Source: Ectothiorhodospiraceae bacterium (GTDB lineage: Bacteria; Pseudomonadota; Gammaproteobacteria; HK1). From it: a DNA stretch of 35,677 nucleotides. Below are positions 1 through 9,078 of this stretch, in pieces. The stretch is from the NCBI GenBank assembly GCA_024234875.1, contig JACKNM010000029.1, positions 1 to 35,677 of the forward strand, written 5' to 3'. A program made the position numbers and the translations under genes. The notes beneath the pieces were generated by a model. It had not been told where the DNA came from. It saw nothing but the letters and a program-made list of their open reading frames with translations, and searched no databases. Numbering within the stretch: position 1 is the stretch's first letter; each line of letters begins with the position of its first letter.

Positions 1-65
1 GCGGACAACGCAGTCGCAGCCGCCAGACGGCAGGCGAAGTAGGCGCCCGATTCCTTCAAAGGCTC

Positions 66-3000
66 TCAGTCGAGCTGGTGCACGAGGACTCGACCCTCGC
101 CCGCGTCGACCTCTCGGGCGAGGGTCGCGACATGGTGATGATGGGTGAACAGGATGACCTGGGTCACCGCCGAGAACTCCGCGAGCACCGCGAGTGTCGC
201 CCGCGAGCGCTCGTCGTCGAACTGGACGAGCACGTCGTCGACCACCAGCGGTAATGGCTCGACCCGCTCCGCGTGGTGAGCGAGCGTGCCCAGCCGGAGC
301 GCCAGGTAGAGCTGGTCTCGCGTGCCGGTGCTCATCCCACCAACGCCGAGCTTGGCGCCGTCGGCGCGAACACCGACGAGGACCGCGGCATCGTCGGCAT
401 CGTAGTCGGTGTCGATGCCGCGAAACGCGCCGTCGGTGAGCCGCGCGAAGTAGCGGCCGGTGGTCGCGATCACCGGATCGCGATTCTCGGCCCGATAGCG
501 CTCGACCTCCTCGCGGAGCAACGCGACCGCCAGCCGGCGCACCGCGTAGCGCTCCACCGCGTCGCGCAACGTGGCGACCAGGCGCGTGCGTCGCTCGGCG
601 AGCTCTGCTGCCGCGTCCTCTCCGGCCATCGCGTCGAAGTCGCGCTCGGCGTGGACCTTGGCGGCCAGGAGCTCGCGATGCCGGGGCTGGAGCTCGGTCT
701 CGATACGCTCGTCGATTCGGCGAATCTCGCCCGGCAGGGTGTCGGGATCGACCGCGGCCGCCTCGGCCTCGAGTGCCTCCAGCCCGAGCCCGTCGCCCGC
801 GTCGCGAAGCTGGGCACCGAGCGCCGCCACCGACTCGCGCAAGCCGCGCGCCTCGGCCGCGCGCCGCTCCACCGCCTCGAGCTCGTCCGCAGCCGACACC
901 CTCGCCTCACGGCACAGCGCCGCGAGGGCGCGGGTCGCCGCCTTCGACGCATCGCGGGCCGCGGCGAGCTCCTCCGCCGCCTGGCGTCGCCGTGCGTCGA
1001 TGTCCCGGCGCAGGGCCGACCGTTCGCGGTCCTCGTCGAGTCGAATGCCGAGGGCCTGCACCGCCGCGTCCGGCGACGCGCCGACCAGATCGTCGGCCAG
1101 CGTCGGGAGTGTCGCGGCCACCGCCGCCGCGAGATCGGCCGCCTGCCGGTCGAGCGCCTCGACTCGCCGCTGCTCGACCAGCGCACCATCGAGATGCCCG
1201 AGCGCCGCCGCCAGCGCCTCCAGGCGCTCCGCCGCCTCGGCGGGGGTTGCATGGGGATCGAGGTCGAGCCCGATGGTTGCGGCATTCCACGTCTCGCTCC
1301 AGGCGACTCGCTCGGCGGTCACGGCCCCACCGCGGCGGCGCAACGCATCGACCTGCAGCTCGAGCTCGGCGATCCGCCGGGTGAGCGCCTCGTGCGCCGA
1401 GCGCTCACCCTCGTCGCGGGCGAGCGAGCGCTCCGCCGCCGCCAACCAGTCGCCGAGACGGGCCACGTCCTCGAGGTCGGCACGCACCGCGGCGTCGACC
1501 TGGTCGGCCAGGCGACGCACGTGCCGCGCACGCTCCGAGCGACGCGCGTCGAGCCGCTCGACCTGCGCCCCCACACGTCGACTGAGCTCGAGCAACCGGT
1601 CGACCCCTGCCAGCCAGCCGACCGCGTCCTCGGCCGGTGGCGGCGGCTGACCAATCTCCGCCCACATCGCCGACCACGTCGAGTCGTGCTCGGTGCGCGC
1701 CGCCTCTGCCGCCTCCAACGCCGCCGACGACTCGTCCACCCGGGCCTCGGCGGCGCCGAGGCGGGCCCGCGCGGTCGCCAGCTCGTGCACCTGCCGGGCC
1801 TCGCGGCGCAGCCGGTCGGCGACCAGGTCGGCACCGGCGACCGCGCGCTCGTAGGCCTCCTCGAGCGGCGCGTGGTCGTAGTCGGCCGCCGCGTCCGAGA
1901 CGTCGTCGCCATCCACCCAACGTCGGCGCAACAGACTCCAGCCGAGGTCGCGACGCGCCCGCGACGCTGCGAGCGCTTCCTCGTCCGGGACCTCGCCGAG
2001 GAGGGTCAGGGCATCGAGGCGCTCGCGCGCGGACAGCAGCTCGCCACGCGCCATGGCGAGCGCCTCCTCCGCCCGTGCGCAGCCGAGCTGATGCTCGCGC
2101 CGGATGCGAACCGCATGCTCGACGGCCGCGGCGGGAGGGAGTCGGGCGATCAGCAGCGCCTCGACCTGCGCCACCGCCAGACCGAGCGCGCCCGCATCAC
2201 GTGCCAGCGCATCGCGGGCCAGGTCGAGCTCGCGCTCGAGCCCCGCGACGTCGCCGTCGACGTCCCCGAGCCGCCTGGCCGCCTCCACCGCTCGACGGAG
2301 CGCATCGGGGGCGGGCGGGAGCGCCATCGCGTCGCGCTCCCGTCGCGCGGCGGCGAGCCGCGCCTCGATCTCGACCCGATCCGCCTCGACCTGCCTGGCG
2401 CGCTCGGAGATCCGGGCGTCCTCCGCCGCCAGGGTGTCGATGCGACGGCGGCGCGCAAGCAGCTCGCGCCGCCCCGTGGCGGTATCCACCGGGAGCTCGG
2501 GCCAGGCGGCAGCCAGCAACCGAGCGGCCTCCTCGCGGCGTGCGGTCGCCGCCGCCGCAGCCCGACCGCGCTCGCCGCCGGCGTCACGTGCCGCCGCAGC
2601 CCGCTCTCGCAGCGCTTCGATCACGTCCGCCGCGCCCACCAGGTCGCCGGCGTCGGCGAGTGCCTCGGCCTCCGCCGCCAGACGCCCATCGAGCGCCTCG
2701 ATGCGCCGGATCGACTCCTCGGCGCGCCGCAGTCGGTCGCGCGCGTCGCGATGTCGTGCCGGGAAGGTCTCGTCCAGGTCGGGCAGATCACCGAGGCGCG
2801 CGAGCGCCGCCAGCTCCTCACGCCGGCGGACGAGTCCGGGCAGCGTGCGCCGCACCCGCGCGAGTCGGGCCTGGTGGTCGACCGCCGCGGTCAGGGCCTC
2901 CTCCGCCGCCTCGACCTCGGCCGCGGCGCGCTCGGCGGCCCGCCGGACCTCCTCCCAGCGGGCCGCGGTGAGCACCGCCGCCCGCTCGCGCCGATCGATG

Positions 3001-3572
3001 TCCTGGAGATCCGACAGCAGCGCGTTGATCTCCGGATTGCGCCCCCGTGGGGCGAACAGCGCTCGCGCCTCGTCCTCCAGACCGGTGACCACCGCACGCA
3101 CGCCGCCGCTGCCGACGCCCGCGCCGAACAGCGCCTCGGCCTCGCGCCCGCGCTCCACCAGCAGCTCCTTGCCGCCGGCGACCAACGCCTCGTGGTCGAC
3201 GCCGAACAGCCGCACGAACAGCGCCTCGTCGACGCCGCCGAGCAGCGCGCCGAGGGCGGAATCGGGGATCGGCCGGTCGTCGGCGTCGAGCAGGGTGTCG
3301 CGCCGCCCCTTGCGCCGGTAGCACTCGAGGACCTCCCCGCTCGCGGTCTGCAGGCGGGCGCCGACGCGCAGCGCGGGCTGGGGGTGGAGAAAGGCATCGG
3401 TGGTGCGCTCGGGGATGCCGAACAGGAGGCCGCGCAGCGCGCGCAGCATCGTGCTCTTGCCGGCCTCGTTGCGCCCGAGCACCACGTGCAGGCCGGCGTC
3501 ACCGCCCGACAGGTCGAGCCGCGCGTCGGTGAAGCGTCCGAAGGCGCGCAGGTGCAGCGAGAGAAACCTCAC
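66..3572 (-). CDS. YhaN/SbcC-like AAA ATPase (DNA repair, SMC-like)
   Basis: This is a 1168-residue SMC-like ATPase of the YhaN/SbcC group, expected to act in the cytoplasm with the phosphoesterase encoded just upstream to process DNA ends. The Walker A motif GRNEAGKST is at residues 33-41, right after an N-terminal beta strand (MRFLSLHLRAFGRF). A long, Arg/Glu/Ala-rich region of about 1000 residues is predicted coiled coil. The C-terminus has the ABC signature-like STGTRDQLYLALRL, the Walker B segment LPLVVDDVLVQFDDE, and the HTHHHH stretch after the switch strand. The start is GTG in a GTGA overlap with the stop of the phosphoesterase gene, so translation is probably coupled. The gene is complete. 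The family is clear; the exact substrate is inference from SbcCD and the YhaN/YhaM pair. Confidence 0.93.
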   Translation of the reverse strand: MRFLSLHLRAFGRFTDARLDLSGGDAGLHVVLGRNEAGKSTMLRALRGLLFGIPERTTDAFLHPQPALRVGARLQTASGEVLECYRRKGRRDTLLDADDRPIPDSALGALLGGVDEALFVRLFGVDHEALVAGGKELLVERGREAEALFGAGVGSGGVRAVVTGLEDEARALFAPRGRNPEINALLSDLQDIDRRERAAVLTAARWEEVRRAAERAAAEVEAAEEALTAAVDHQARLARVRRTLPGLVRRREELAALARLGDLPDLDETFPARHRDARDRLRRAEESIRRIEALDGRLAAEAEALADAGDLVGAADVIEALRERAAAARDAGGERGRAAAAATARREEAARLLAAAWPELPVDTATGRRELLARRRRIDTLAAEDARISERARQVEADRVEIEARLAAARRERDAMALPPAPDALRRAVEAARRLGDVDGDVAGLERELDLARDALARDAGALGLAVAQVEALLIARLPPAAAVEHAVRIRREHQLGCARAEEALAMARGELLSARERLDALTLLGEVPDEEALAASRARRDLGWSLLRRRWVDGDDVSDAAADYDHAPLEEAYERAVAGADLVADRLRREARQVHELATARARLGAAEARVDESSAALEAAEAARTEHDSTWSAMWAEIGQPPPPAEDAVGWLAGVDRLLELSRRVGAQVERLDARRSERARHVRRLADQVDAAVRADLEDVARLGDWLAAAERSLARDEGERSAHEALTRRIAELELQVDALRRRGGAVTAERVAWSETWNAATIGLDLDPHATPAEAAERLEALAAALGHLDGALVEQRRVEALDRQAADLAAAVAATLPTLADDLVGASPDAAVQALGIRLDEDRERSALRRDIDARRRQAAEELAAARDASKAATRALAALCREARVSAADELEAVERRAAEARGLRESVAALGAQLRDAGDGLGLEALEAEAAAVDPDTLPGEIRRIDERIETELQPRHRELLAAKVHAERDFDAMAGEDAAAELAERRTRLVATLRDAVERYAVRRLAVALLREEVERYRAENRDPVIATTGRYFARLTDGAFRGIDTDYDADDAAVLVGVRADGAKLGVGGMSTGTRDQLYLALRLGTLAHHAERVEPLPLVVDDVLVQFDDERSRATLAVLAEFSAVTQVILFTHHHHVATLAREVDAGEGRVLVHQLD

Positions 3573-4822
3573 CGCTCGCCTTCCGCCTCGAGCAGGCGCT
3601 GCAGCAACAGCGCGCGGACATCGGCGAGACGCGACCCGATCCAGGCGGGGTCGGTGGGATCGACGGCCTCGGGCCCGTCGAGGAGCTCCCGCGGCAGCTT
3701 GCCGCGTAGCTCCGCCAGACCGTCGGTGAGCTCGATCAAGCGCTGCGGCGAGTCTCCGGCCGCCGCCAGGCGGTCGAGCAGCCCCCCGAGCGCGTCATGG
3801 CGTGCGCCGGCGGCGGCCGGGGACGAGGTGTCGATCAGCACCCGCTCGATCCAGACCCGCCCGCCGCCCACCGCGTTCCCGAGGGCCCGGCTCTCGCTCA
3901 CCAGGTGCTGTGGATGGGCGCGAAGCCGGCGGTCGGCGGTGCACTGGCCGTGCACCCGCAGCCGCAGCGCGAGGGTGCGATCGTCGGCTTCGGCGCGCGC
4001 GCCGACGATCACCCGCTCCATGCGGTCGAGCACCGCGTCGAGATCCCGGCATTCGGCGGCGTCGACCTCGCACGCCGCCCAGCGCACCGCGTCGAGCGCG
4101 CGGTGCTCCACCCCCACCACCTCGTCACCGGCGACCTCGATCAGGGTGCACCCCTTGGCCCCGGTCTCGCGCGCGTGCCGGCCCTGGAGGTTCCCGGGAA
4201 AGACGATCCACGGCTCCTGCGACACCACCTCGCGCCGATGCACGTGCCCGAGCGCCCAGTAGCCGTAGCCACGCCGGCGAAGCCCCTCCACCGTGCACGG
4301 GGCATAGGGCTCGTGCCCGGGGCGTCCGTCGAGAGACGTGTGCAGCAGGCCGATGTTGAGCGCGCCCGGCACCGGCGCGGGATAGCCTGCGCTCAGATCC
4401 TCGCTCACCACCCGCGCCGCGAAGCTCTGCCCGTGGACCGCGATCCCGAGCGCGTCGAGCACCATCGTCTCCGGCGCCTGGTGGGCCAGCAACCGAACCG
4501 CCGACGGCAGCCGAAGCGAGCGGGTGAGCTGGCTCGCCGCATCGTGGTTGCCGGCAACGACCACCGTCGGAATGCCGGCATCGGCGAGGCGCGCGGTCTC
4601 GCGCACGAAGTAGAGCCCGGTGTTGTAGTCCCGCCAGTCACCGTCGTAGAGATCACCGGCGACCAGCACGAGCCCGACCGACTCCTCGATGGCGAGATCC
4701 ACCATGGCACCGAACGCGCGCCGGGTGGCGCCGCGAATCTCCTCGACCGGCGCACCGTCGTAGTCCGACAGCCCGCGCAGCGGGCTGTCGAGGTGGATGT
4801 CCGCGGCGTGGAGGACCTTCAT
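3569..4822 (-). CDS. SbcD/YhaM-like metallophosphoesterase (DNA exonuclease subunit)
   Basis: This 417-residue calcineurin-like phosphoesterase is the likely nuclease partner of the ATPase that follows it. The metal-binding motifs are all visible in order: DIHLD (Asp8, His10), GDLYD (Asp57), GNHD (91-94), a GLLHT histidine and the final GHVH. After the catalytic domain there is a C-terminal capping region of about 150 residues, as in DNA-repair exonucleases of this family. The start is the ATG at 4820-4822, which overlaps the FecR-gene stop as ATGA; the upstream in-frame extension is antisense to other genes and has no family similarity. The family is secure. The pairing with YhaN is typical, and the claim that they form a complex is inference. 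Confidence 0.93.
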   Translation of the reverse strand: MKVLHAADIHLDSPLRGLSDYDGAPVEEIRGATRRAFGAMVDLAIEESVGLVLVAGDLYDGDWRDYNTGLYFVRETARLADAGIPTVVVAGNHDAASQLTRSLRLPSAVRLLAHQAPETMVLDALGIAVHGQSFAARVVSEDLSAGYPAPVPGALNIGLLHTSLDGRPGHEPYAPCTVEGLRRRGYGYWALGHVHRREVVSQEPWIVFPGNLQGRHARETGAKGCTLIEVAGDEVVGVEHRALDAVRWAACEVDAAECRDLDAVLDRMERVIVGARAEADDRTLALRLRVHGQCTADRRLRAHPQHLVSESRALGNAVGGGRVWIERVLIDTSSPAAAGARHDALGGLLDRLAAAGDSPQRLIELTDGLAELRGKLPRELLDGPEAVDPTDPAWIGSRLADVRALLLQRLLEAEGER

Positions 4823-5550
4823 CGAAGCCGCGGCTGCGGCGGGCGAATGCGCTGGATCTGTTGGATGGTCCGGGTCAGATTCTGAATCGTCTGCAGGCCC
4901 ATGCGGCGGGGCGGCGACGGCGGGCTGTTGGCGTCCGGGATCTCGGTGCCCCAGCCGGGTTGATCCACCACCACGCTGCCGAACGCATTGGAGACCTCGA
5001 TCGCGGTCGCCGCACCCGGCTCCTGCGGCTCGAGCAGGATCACGGTGGCGGAGTCGGGACCGACCTCGCCGGTCACCTGCGTGCCGCGAATGCCGATGGT
5101 CGCGACCGAGAGCTGGACCTGCATCGATCGCGGCCGCGCGCGCGCGATCAGCCCGCTCACGAAGCGGAACACCCCGCGCAGCACGCTGGCGCCGATGGAG
5201 TCCTCCTCGGCCGAGCGTCGGTAGCTGAACCGGTCGACGCGCATCGTCGCATCGGCCCCGAGGTCGAACACCGAGCCGTCCGCGAACTCGAGCGTGATCG
5301 CGGAATCGCGGCGGGTCTGGATCCGCTCGGCGGCGTAAACTTCCGCGCCCTGGCTCAATCCGCGCACCACCCCGTCGCGCGACAGCGCCACCGCCTCGCC
5401 CCGCAACGAGCTGACGGTGGCCGCGGCCGGCTGAGCCGAGACCTCGGAGAGGTGGACGAATGCGAGCAGCGCGAGCAGCGCGGCCGCCACGTTCGGTCCG
5501 ACGAGCCACCGGCGTGGCCGGCGCGTTCCTTGCGAGTTGGGTGCTGGCAT
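4819..5550 (-). CDS. secreted FecR-domain protein
   Basis: The 243-residue product has a basic N-terminus and a hydrophobic stretch (VAAALLALLAFVHLSEVSAQ, about residues 20-39) ending in a plausible signal peptidase site (VSAQP). A FecR domain follows: the segments FADGSVFDLG and VATIGIRGTQV are typical of the glycine-rich beta core, which ends in a Pro/Arg-rich tail. In other proteins FecR domains sit in the periplasm and sense or bind ligands, often sugars or siderophore systems; here no sigma factor or TonB receptor is adjacent. It is the first gene of a run with the phosphoesterase and YhaN-like ATPase, joined by ATGA, an odd pairing with no known logic. The ATG at 5548-5550 overlaps the ATG of the divergent hydrolase gene; a longer start up to 5691 is possible but gives a non-signal-like N-terminus. 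Confidence 0.8.
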   Translation of the reverse strand: MPAPNSQGTRRPRRWLVGPNVAAALLALLAFVHLSEVSAQPAAATVSSLRGEAVALSRDGVVRGLSQGAEVYAAERIQTRRDSAITLEFADGSVFDLGADATMRVDRFSYRRSAEEDSIGASVLRGVFRFVSGLIARARPRSMQVQLSVATIGIRGTQVTGEVGPDSATVILLEPQEPGAATAIEVSNAFGSVVVDQPGWGTEIPDANSPPSPPRRMGLQTIQNLTRTIQQIQRIRPPQPRLR

Positions 5551-6421
5551 GACGGTGTCTCCGCGCAGTGCGCGGCCATTGTATCGAGCCCGCTCGATTC
5601 GCCCAGGCCTGGCGTCGCTCGCGGCCGTCGCGCTCGGCGCCTGCGCGTCGCTGCCGCCGCCGACCGAGCGTGCGGCAGCGGCCGATGCCATCGGCGCCGA
5701 GGCCGGGATGACGACTCGGATCCTCGACGCCGGAAGCTTTCGACTGCTCGCTGCGGTGCGCGAGCCGGTCGATTGGACCGGCCCGCTGGTCGTCTACATC
5801 GAGGGCGACGGCGCCGCCTACGAGACGCCACGCCGCGTCGCTCCGGACCCGACCCCGACCGAGCCCCTGGCCCTTCGCCTCGCCGGGCGGGATCCGGCCC
5901 CCGCCGTCGCCTGGCTGGCGAGACCCTGCCAGTACCGGACGCGCACCGGACAGTCGGACTGCGCGCCGCGTTGGTGGAGCACCCACCGGTTCTCCGAGCC
6001 GGCGGTCGCCGCGGTGGACGCCGCGCTCGACGCGCTGGCCGGGTCGCCACCGCGCCGGCTCGGCCTGGTCGGCTACTCGGGCGGCGGCGTGCTGGCGGCG
6101 GTGGTGGCCGCTCGCCGGAACGACGTCGACTGGCTGGTCACCGTCGCCGCCCCGGTCGACCTCGGCGGCTGGCTCGCCCACCACCACCTGTCGCCGCTGC
6201 CGCAGGCGCTCGACCCGATGATGGTCCGAGGCGCGCTGGCCCGCCTGCCCCAGGTCCATCTCGCCGGCGAGCGCGACACCATCGTCCCACCCGGCGTCGC
6301 GGATCGGCTGGTCGACGCCCTCCCAGCGCCCCATCGCGCCACGACTCGGGTCGTCGCCGGTGCCGACCACCTCCACGGATGGGTCGACGCCTGGCCCGCT
6401 GCGCGCCCGAGATTCGACTGA
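5549..6421 (+). CDS. lipoprotein alpha/beta hydrolase
   Basis: About 290 residues. The N-terminus has a short hydrophobic segment and a lipobox (LGAC, cysteine about residue 32 from the ATG at 5549), so the product is probably a lipid-anchored envelope protein. The hydrolase fold is indicated by the strand-nucleophile elbow GYSGGG, the preceding LVVYIEGDGA strand, an aspartate in GERDTIV and the late histidine in ADHLHGW, which gives a credible Ser-Asp-His triad. The substrate is unknown; esterase or lipase-like activity is a generic inference. Starts are ambiguous: ATG 5549, or TTG 5579, which places the lipobox cysteine at residue 22, a more usual signal length. Its ATG overlaps the start of the divergent FecR gene. 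Confidence 0.8.
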   Translation: MTVSPRSARPLYRARSIRPGLASLAAVALGACASLPPPTERAAAADAIGAEAGMTTRILDAGSFRLLAAVREPVDWTGPLVVYIEGDGAAYETPRRVAPDPTPTEPLALRLAGRDPAPAVAWLARPCQYRTRTGQSDCAPRWWSTHRFSEPAVAAVDAALDALAGSPPRRLGLVGYSGGGVLAAVVAARRNDVDWLVTVAAPVDLGGWLAHHHLSPLPQALDPMMVRGALARLPQVHLAGERDTIVPPGVADRLVDALPAPHRATTRVVAGADHLHGWVDAWPAARPRFD

Positions 6422-6599
6422 GCGCGGGCGCAAAGGCGCGAAAATAGTCGAGCAGACACAGCCACATATCTGCTATCTTTCGCGTCGTTTCTGCCATCTG
6501 CGCGAACCCGCCGCCCATCGTCGCCGAGGGCACGATGGCGCCGAGCGACCAGGCCGGGCCCGACCCGGTCGCGCGCGAATCGCCTGGGAGGGCGTGACC

Positions 6600-7733
6600 A
6601 TGGGCAAGTTCTCGCACATCGCACTCGCAACTCTGCTCCTCGCGGGCGCATTGCCGGCGCAGGCGCAGTCGGAGTCGACCCCGCTCCCGCCACCTGAGCT
6701 CGACGAGCCGAATCATCGGCTGTGCTCGCGCGAGGCACTGTTCAACTGCCTCGACGGGGTAGGCTCCGGGGCCACGTCGCTCGACACCTTGCGCAGTCAT
6801 GCCAACGGCATCAGCCGCCCTCGCGGCGCGGGCTCGGACGAGGAGCGCGCCGCCGCCGTCGCCCGACTCGGCCTGCCGGGCCGCGAGCGCGGGATGGCGG
6901 CTGGCGAGTCGATGCTCGGCGGCTGGACCGTGTGGGGTAGCTACAGCCGCAGCGACTCCGAGGGCACGACCACCCTCGCCCCGTACGACGCCAACACCGA
7001 CGGCTTCCTGGTCGGCGTCGACCGTCTGATCGGCGAGCGCTTCGTGCTCGGCGCGACCGTCGGCTACGAGCGCACCGACAGCAACACCCTGTTCAACGGC
7101 GGCAGCCAGGACCGCGACGGCTACAGCGTCGCGGTCTACGGAGCCTGGCTGATCAACGACGTGCTGAGCCTGGACGCGAGCGCCGGATACGCCCGCATCA
7201 CCACCGACGAGGACCGTCTCGACCCCAACAACGGCCGCACCCTCACCGCGGACTACGACGCCGAGCGCGGATTCGTGACGGCGAATCTCAACGCGGTGAA
7301 GGCCTTCGGGCCGGTGGTGGTCGGTGGTCGGGTGGGCTGGCTCTACACCGCCGAGTCCCAGGACGCGTTCACCGAGCGCGGCTGCGCCCCGCGCCAGGCG
7401 GGCGTCTGTGCCGCGCGCACCGTCGGCGAGCGCCATGTCGACCTCGGGCAGGTCTACGCCGGGGTCGACGTCGGCTACGGCATCGGCGACTTCGAGCCCT
7501 ACGCCATCGCCATCTACCGCAACGACCTCGGCCGCGACGACGGCGCGAGCGCGGGCGGCCTGCCCGGCGGCGTGCGGCCACAGCCGGACGACGACGACGA
7601 GCTCCAACTCGGGCTCGGTGTGCGCTATTTCGGTGGCAACGGCATCACCGGCAGCCTGGAGTGGCTGCGCACCAACGGCCGTGCGAGCTATGACGACGAC
7701 GCCTTCAGCCTGACCGTGCGCGTCCCGTTCTGA
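6600..7733 (+). CDS. outer-membrane autotransporter-type beta-barrel protein
   Basis: A 377-residue protein with a cleavable signal peptide (LATLLLAGALPAQAQ, cut after AQA) and a C-terminal autotransporter-like beta-domain of roughly 280 residues. Alternating strands such as GWTVWGSYSRSD, FVLGATVGYERT, YSVAVYGAWLIND, LSLDASAGYARI, VVVGGRVGWLYT and QVYAGVDVGYG end in the terminal strand FSLTVRVPF, whose final Phe is the BAM-recognition feature. The first 90 or so residues are a short, non-repetitive region with two Cys (LCSREALFNCLDG) and could be a minimal passenger or plug. A good SD (GGGAGG) precedes the ATG at 6600. It could be a stand-alone barrel rather than a true autotransporter; the passenger is very small. 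Confidence 0.85.
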   Translation: MGKFSHIALATLLLAGALPAQAQSESTPLPPPELDEPNHRLCSREALFNCLDGVGSGATSLDTLRSHANGISRPRGAGSDEERAAAVARLGLPGRERGMAAGESMLGGWTVWGSYSRSDSEGTTTLAPYDANTDGFLVGVDRLIGERFVLGATVGYERTDSNTLFNGGSQDRDGYSVAVYGAWLINDVLSLDASAGYARITTDEDRLDPNNGRTLTADYDAERGFVTANLNAVKAFGPVVVGGRVGWLYTAESQDAFTERGCAPRQAGVCAARTVGERHVDLGQVYAGVDVGYGIGDFEPYAIAIYRNDLGRDDGASAGGLPGGVRPQPDDDDELQLGLGVRYFGGNGITGSLEWLRTNGRASYDDDAFSLTVRVPF

Positions 7734-7803
7734 CAGCGACCGCGACCCGAATGGCAGTGGTGACTCGCCGCGGGGCGAGCACCGCCGACTGGAGATGACC
7801 ATC

Positions 7804-8664
7804 ATGCCGTACGCCGAACGTCGCGCGCGCTTCAGGCAGGTCCTGCAAGGCGAGACTTGCGTCCATCCGGGCTCGGTGTTCGACCCCATCTCGGCGCGGA
7901 TCGCGTCCGACCTCGGCTTCGAGGTCGGGATGTTCGCGGGCTCGGTGGCCTCGCTCACCGTGCTCGGCGCGCCCGATCACATCGTGCTCACGCTGTCGGA
8001 GTTCGCGCAGCAGATCCGCCGCATCACCCGCGCGAGCGGCATTCCGCTGATGGTCGACGCCGACCACGGCTACGGCAACGCGCTGAACGTGATGCGCACG
8101 GTGGAGGAGCTCTGCATCGCCGGCGTCAGCGGCCTCAGCATCGAGGACACCGACCTGCCGCCGCCGTTCGGGGCCGCCAAGGGGCAACGGCTGCTCTCGC
8201 TGGAGGAAGGCGTCGGCAAGATGAAGGCCGCGATGGCCGCCAAGCCCGACCCGGCGATGGCGGTCTTCGGCCGCACCAGCGCCTGCGCCATCGCTGGCGT
8301 CGAGGAGGCGGTGCGCCGTGCCCGCGCGTACTGCGAGGCCGGCGTCGATGCGATCTTCATGGTCGGGGTCTCGACCCGAGCGGAGCTCGAGGCGATCGCC
8401 GCGGTGGTCGACCGCCCGCTGATGCTCGGCGGCGCGCCGGGCGAGCTGGCCGACCGCGACTACCTCGCCGCCCACGGCGTTCGCATCGCGCTCCAGGGCC
8501 ACGCCCCGATCATGGCCGCGGTGCAGGCAACCTACGACACCTTGAAGGCATTGCGCGACGGCACCGCGCCCAAGGATCTGAAGGGTGTCGCCGACGGCGC
8601 ACTGATGGCCCGGGTCACCCGCGCGGCGGACTACGACGACTGGATGGGGCGGTTTCTCGCCTGA
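7804..8664 (+). CDS. oxaloacetate decarboxylase-like protein (PEP mutase/isocitrate lyase superfamily)
   Basis: This roughly 286-residue enzyme belongs to the PEP mutase/isocitrate lyase superfamily and most resembles the stand-alone oxaloacetate decarboxylases such as Pseudomonas PA4872. Visible elements are the VFDPISARIA start, GSVASL (active-site Ser loop), the metal-binding DADHGYGNALNVMRT, SIEDT and the later NGHAP-like QGHAPIMAA. It would convert oxaloacetate to pyruvate and CO2 with a divalent metal in the cytosol; this is inferred from the family, and a related C-C lyase is not excluded. Start: GGAG at 7791-7794 abuts the ATG at 7795 with no spacing but lies nine bases before the ATG at 7804, so 7804 is preferred. 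Confidence 0.85.
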   Translation: MPYAERRARFRQVLQGETCVHPGSVFDPISARIASDLGFEVGMFAGSVASLTVLGAPDHIVLTLSEFAQQIRRITRASGIPLMVDADHGYGNALNVMRTVEELCIAGVSGLSIEDTDLPPPFGAAKGQRLLSLEEGVGKMKAAMAAKPDPAMAVFGRTSACAIAGVEEAVRRARAYCEAGVDAIFMVGVSTRAELEAIAAVVDRPLMLGGAPGELADRDYLAAHGVRIALQGHAPIMAAVQATYDTLKALRDGTAPKDLKGVADGALMARVTRAADYDDWMGRFLA

Positions 8665-9078
8665 GCGCGTGGCGGGCCCCCGGCGCTGGCGCCCGTCACC
8701 CGAACCGCCCTCGAGGGGAGCCGGTGTCGAGATCCTTGACACCTTCGAGTCGACCGGCGCGCTCGTAACTCCTTGATCGACCGAGGTCGCCGGCCGTGGT
8801 CAGGTCGAGAGCGGTCGATCCCGGGCTTCCGGCGGCCCCCGCATGTCGACGCCGTCACACCACCGTCGTGAGCACCGACACACTTCGGCGCCGGTTGTCG
8901 AGATTCCAGACAGTTCCCTGCTCGCGACGTCCCACGACCGGTCCGAGCTCGTCCCCAATGCGGTCAACTCGTTGATTTCTGGAGCTCTCGCTGGCCTCAC
9001 GGGCTGGCCGGACCAGACCTGGCCCCGAAATTGCTCATGAGGGCTCCACGACAGCCTCATTCCTGGAGACACCGAGTA
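8665..9078. other. intergenic, no convincing gene
   Basis: About 414 bases between the decarboxylase and PEP-CTERM genes. I see no convincing coding region; the open frames here lack family similarity. The segment CCGGTGTCGAGATCC near 8721 recurs in altered form near 8891 (CCGGTTGTCGAGATTCC), a weak imperfect repeat. GGGCCCCCGGCGCTGGCGCCC near 8673 could form a GC-rich hairpin after the decarboxylase gene but has no T-run. Confidence 0.5.

Noticed and set aside
273..4262. A long open frame on the plus strand opposite the YhaN and phosphoesterase genes
   Set aside because: It is antisense to two clear genes, has the codon pattern of a shadow in GC-rich DNA and shows no domain.
6138..7958. Long minus-strand frame opposite the beta-barrel gene
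   Set aside because: Shadow of the barrel gene; no family motif, and the sense gene has signal peptide and barrel strands.
8721..8907. Two similar short blocks (CCGGTGTCGAGATCC and CCGGTTGTCGAGATTCC)
   Set aside because: Too short and imperfect to call a repeat family.
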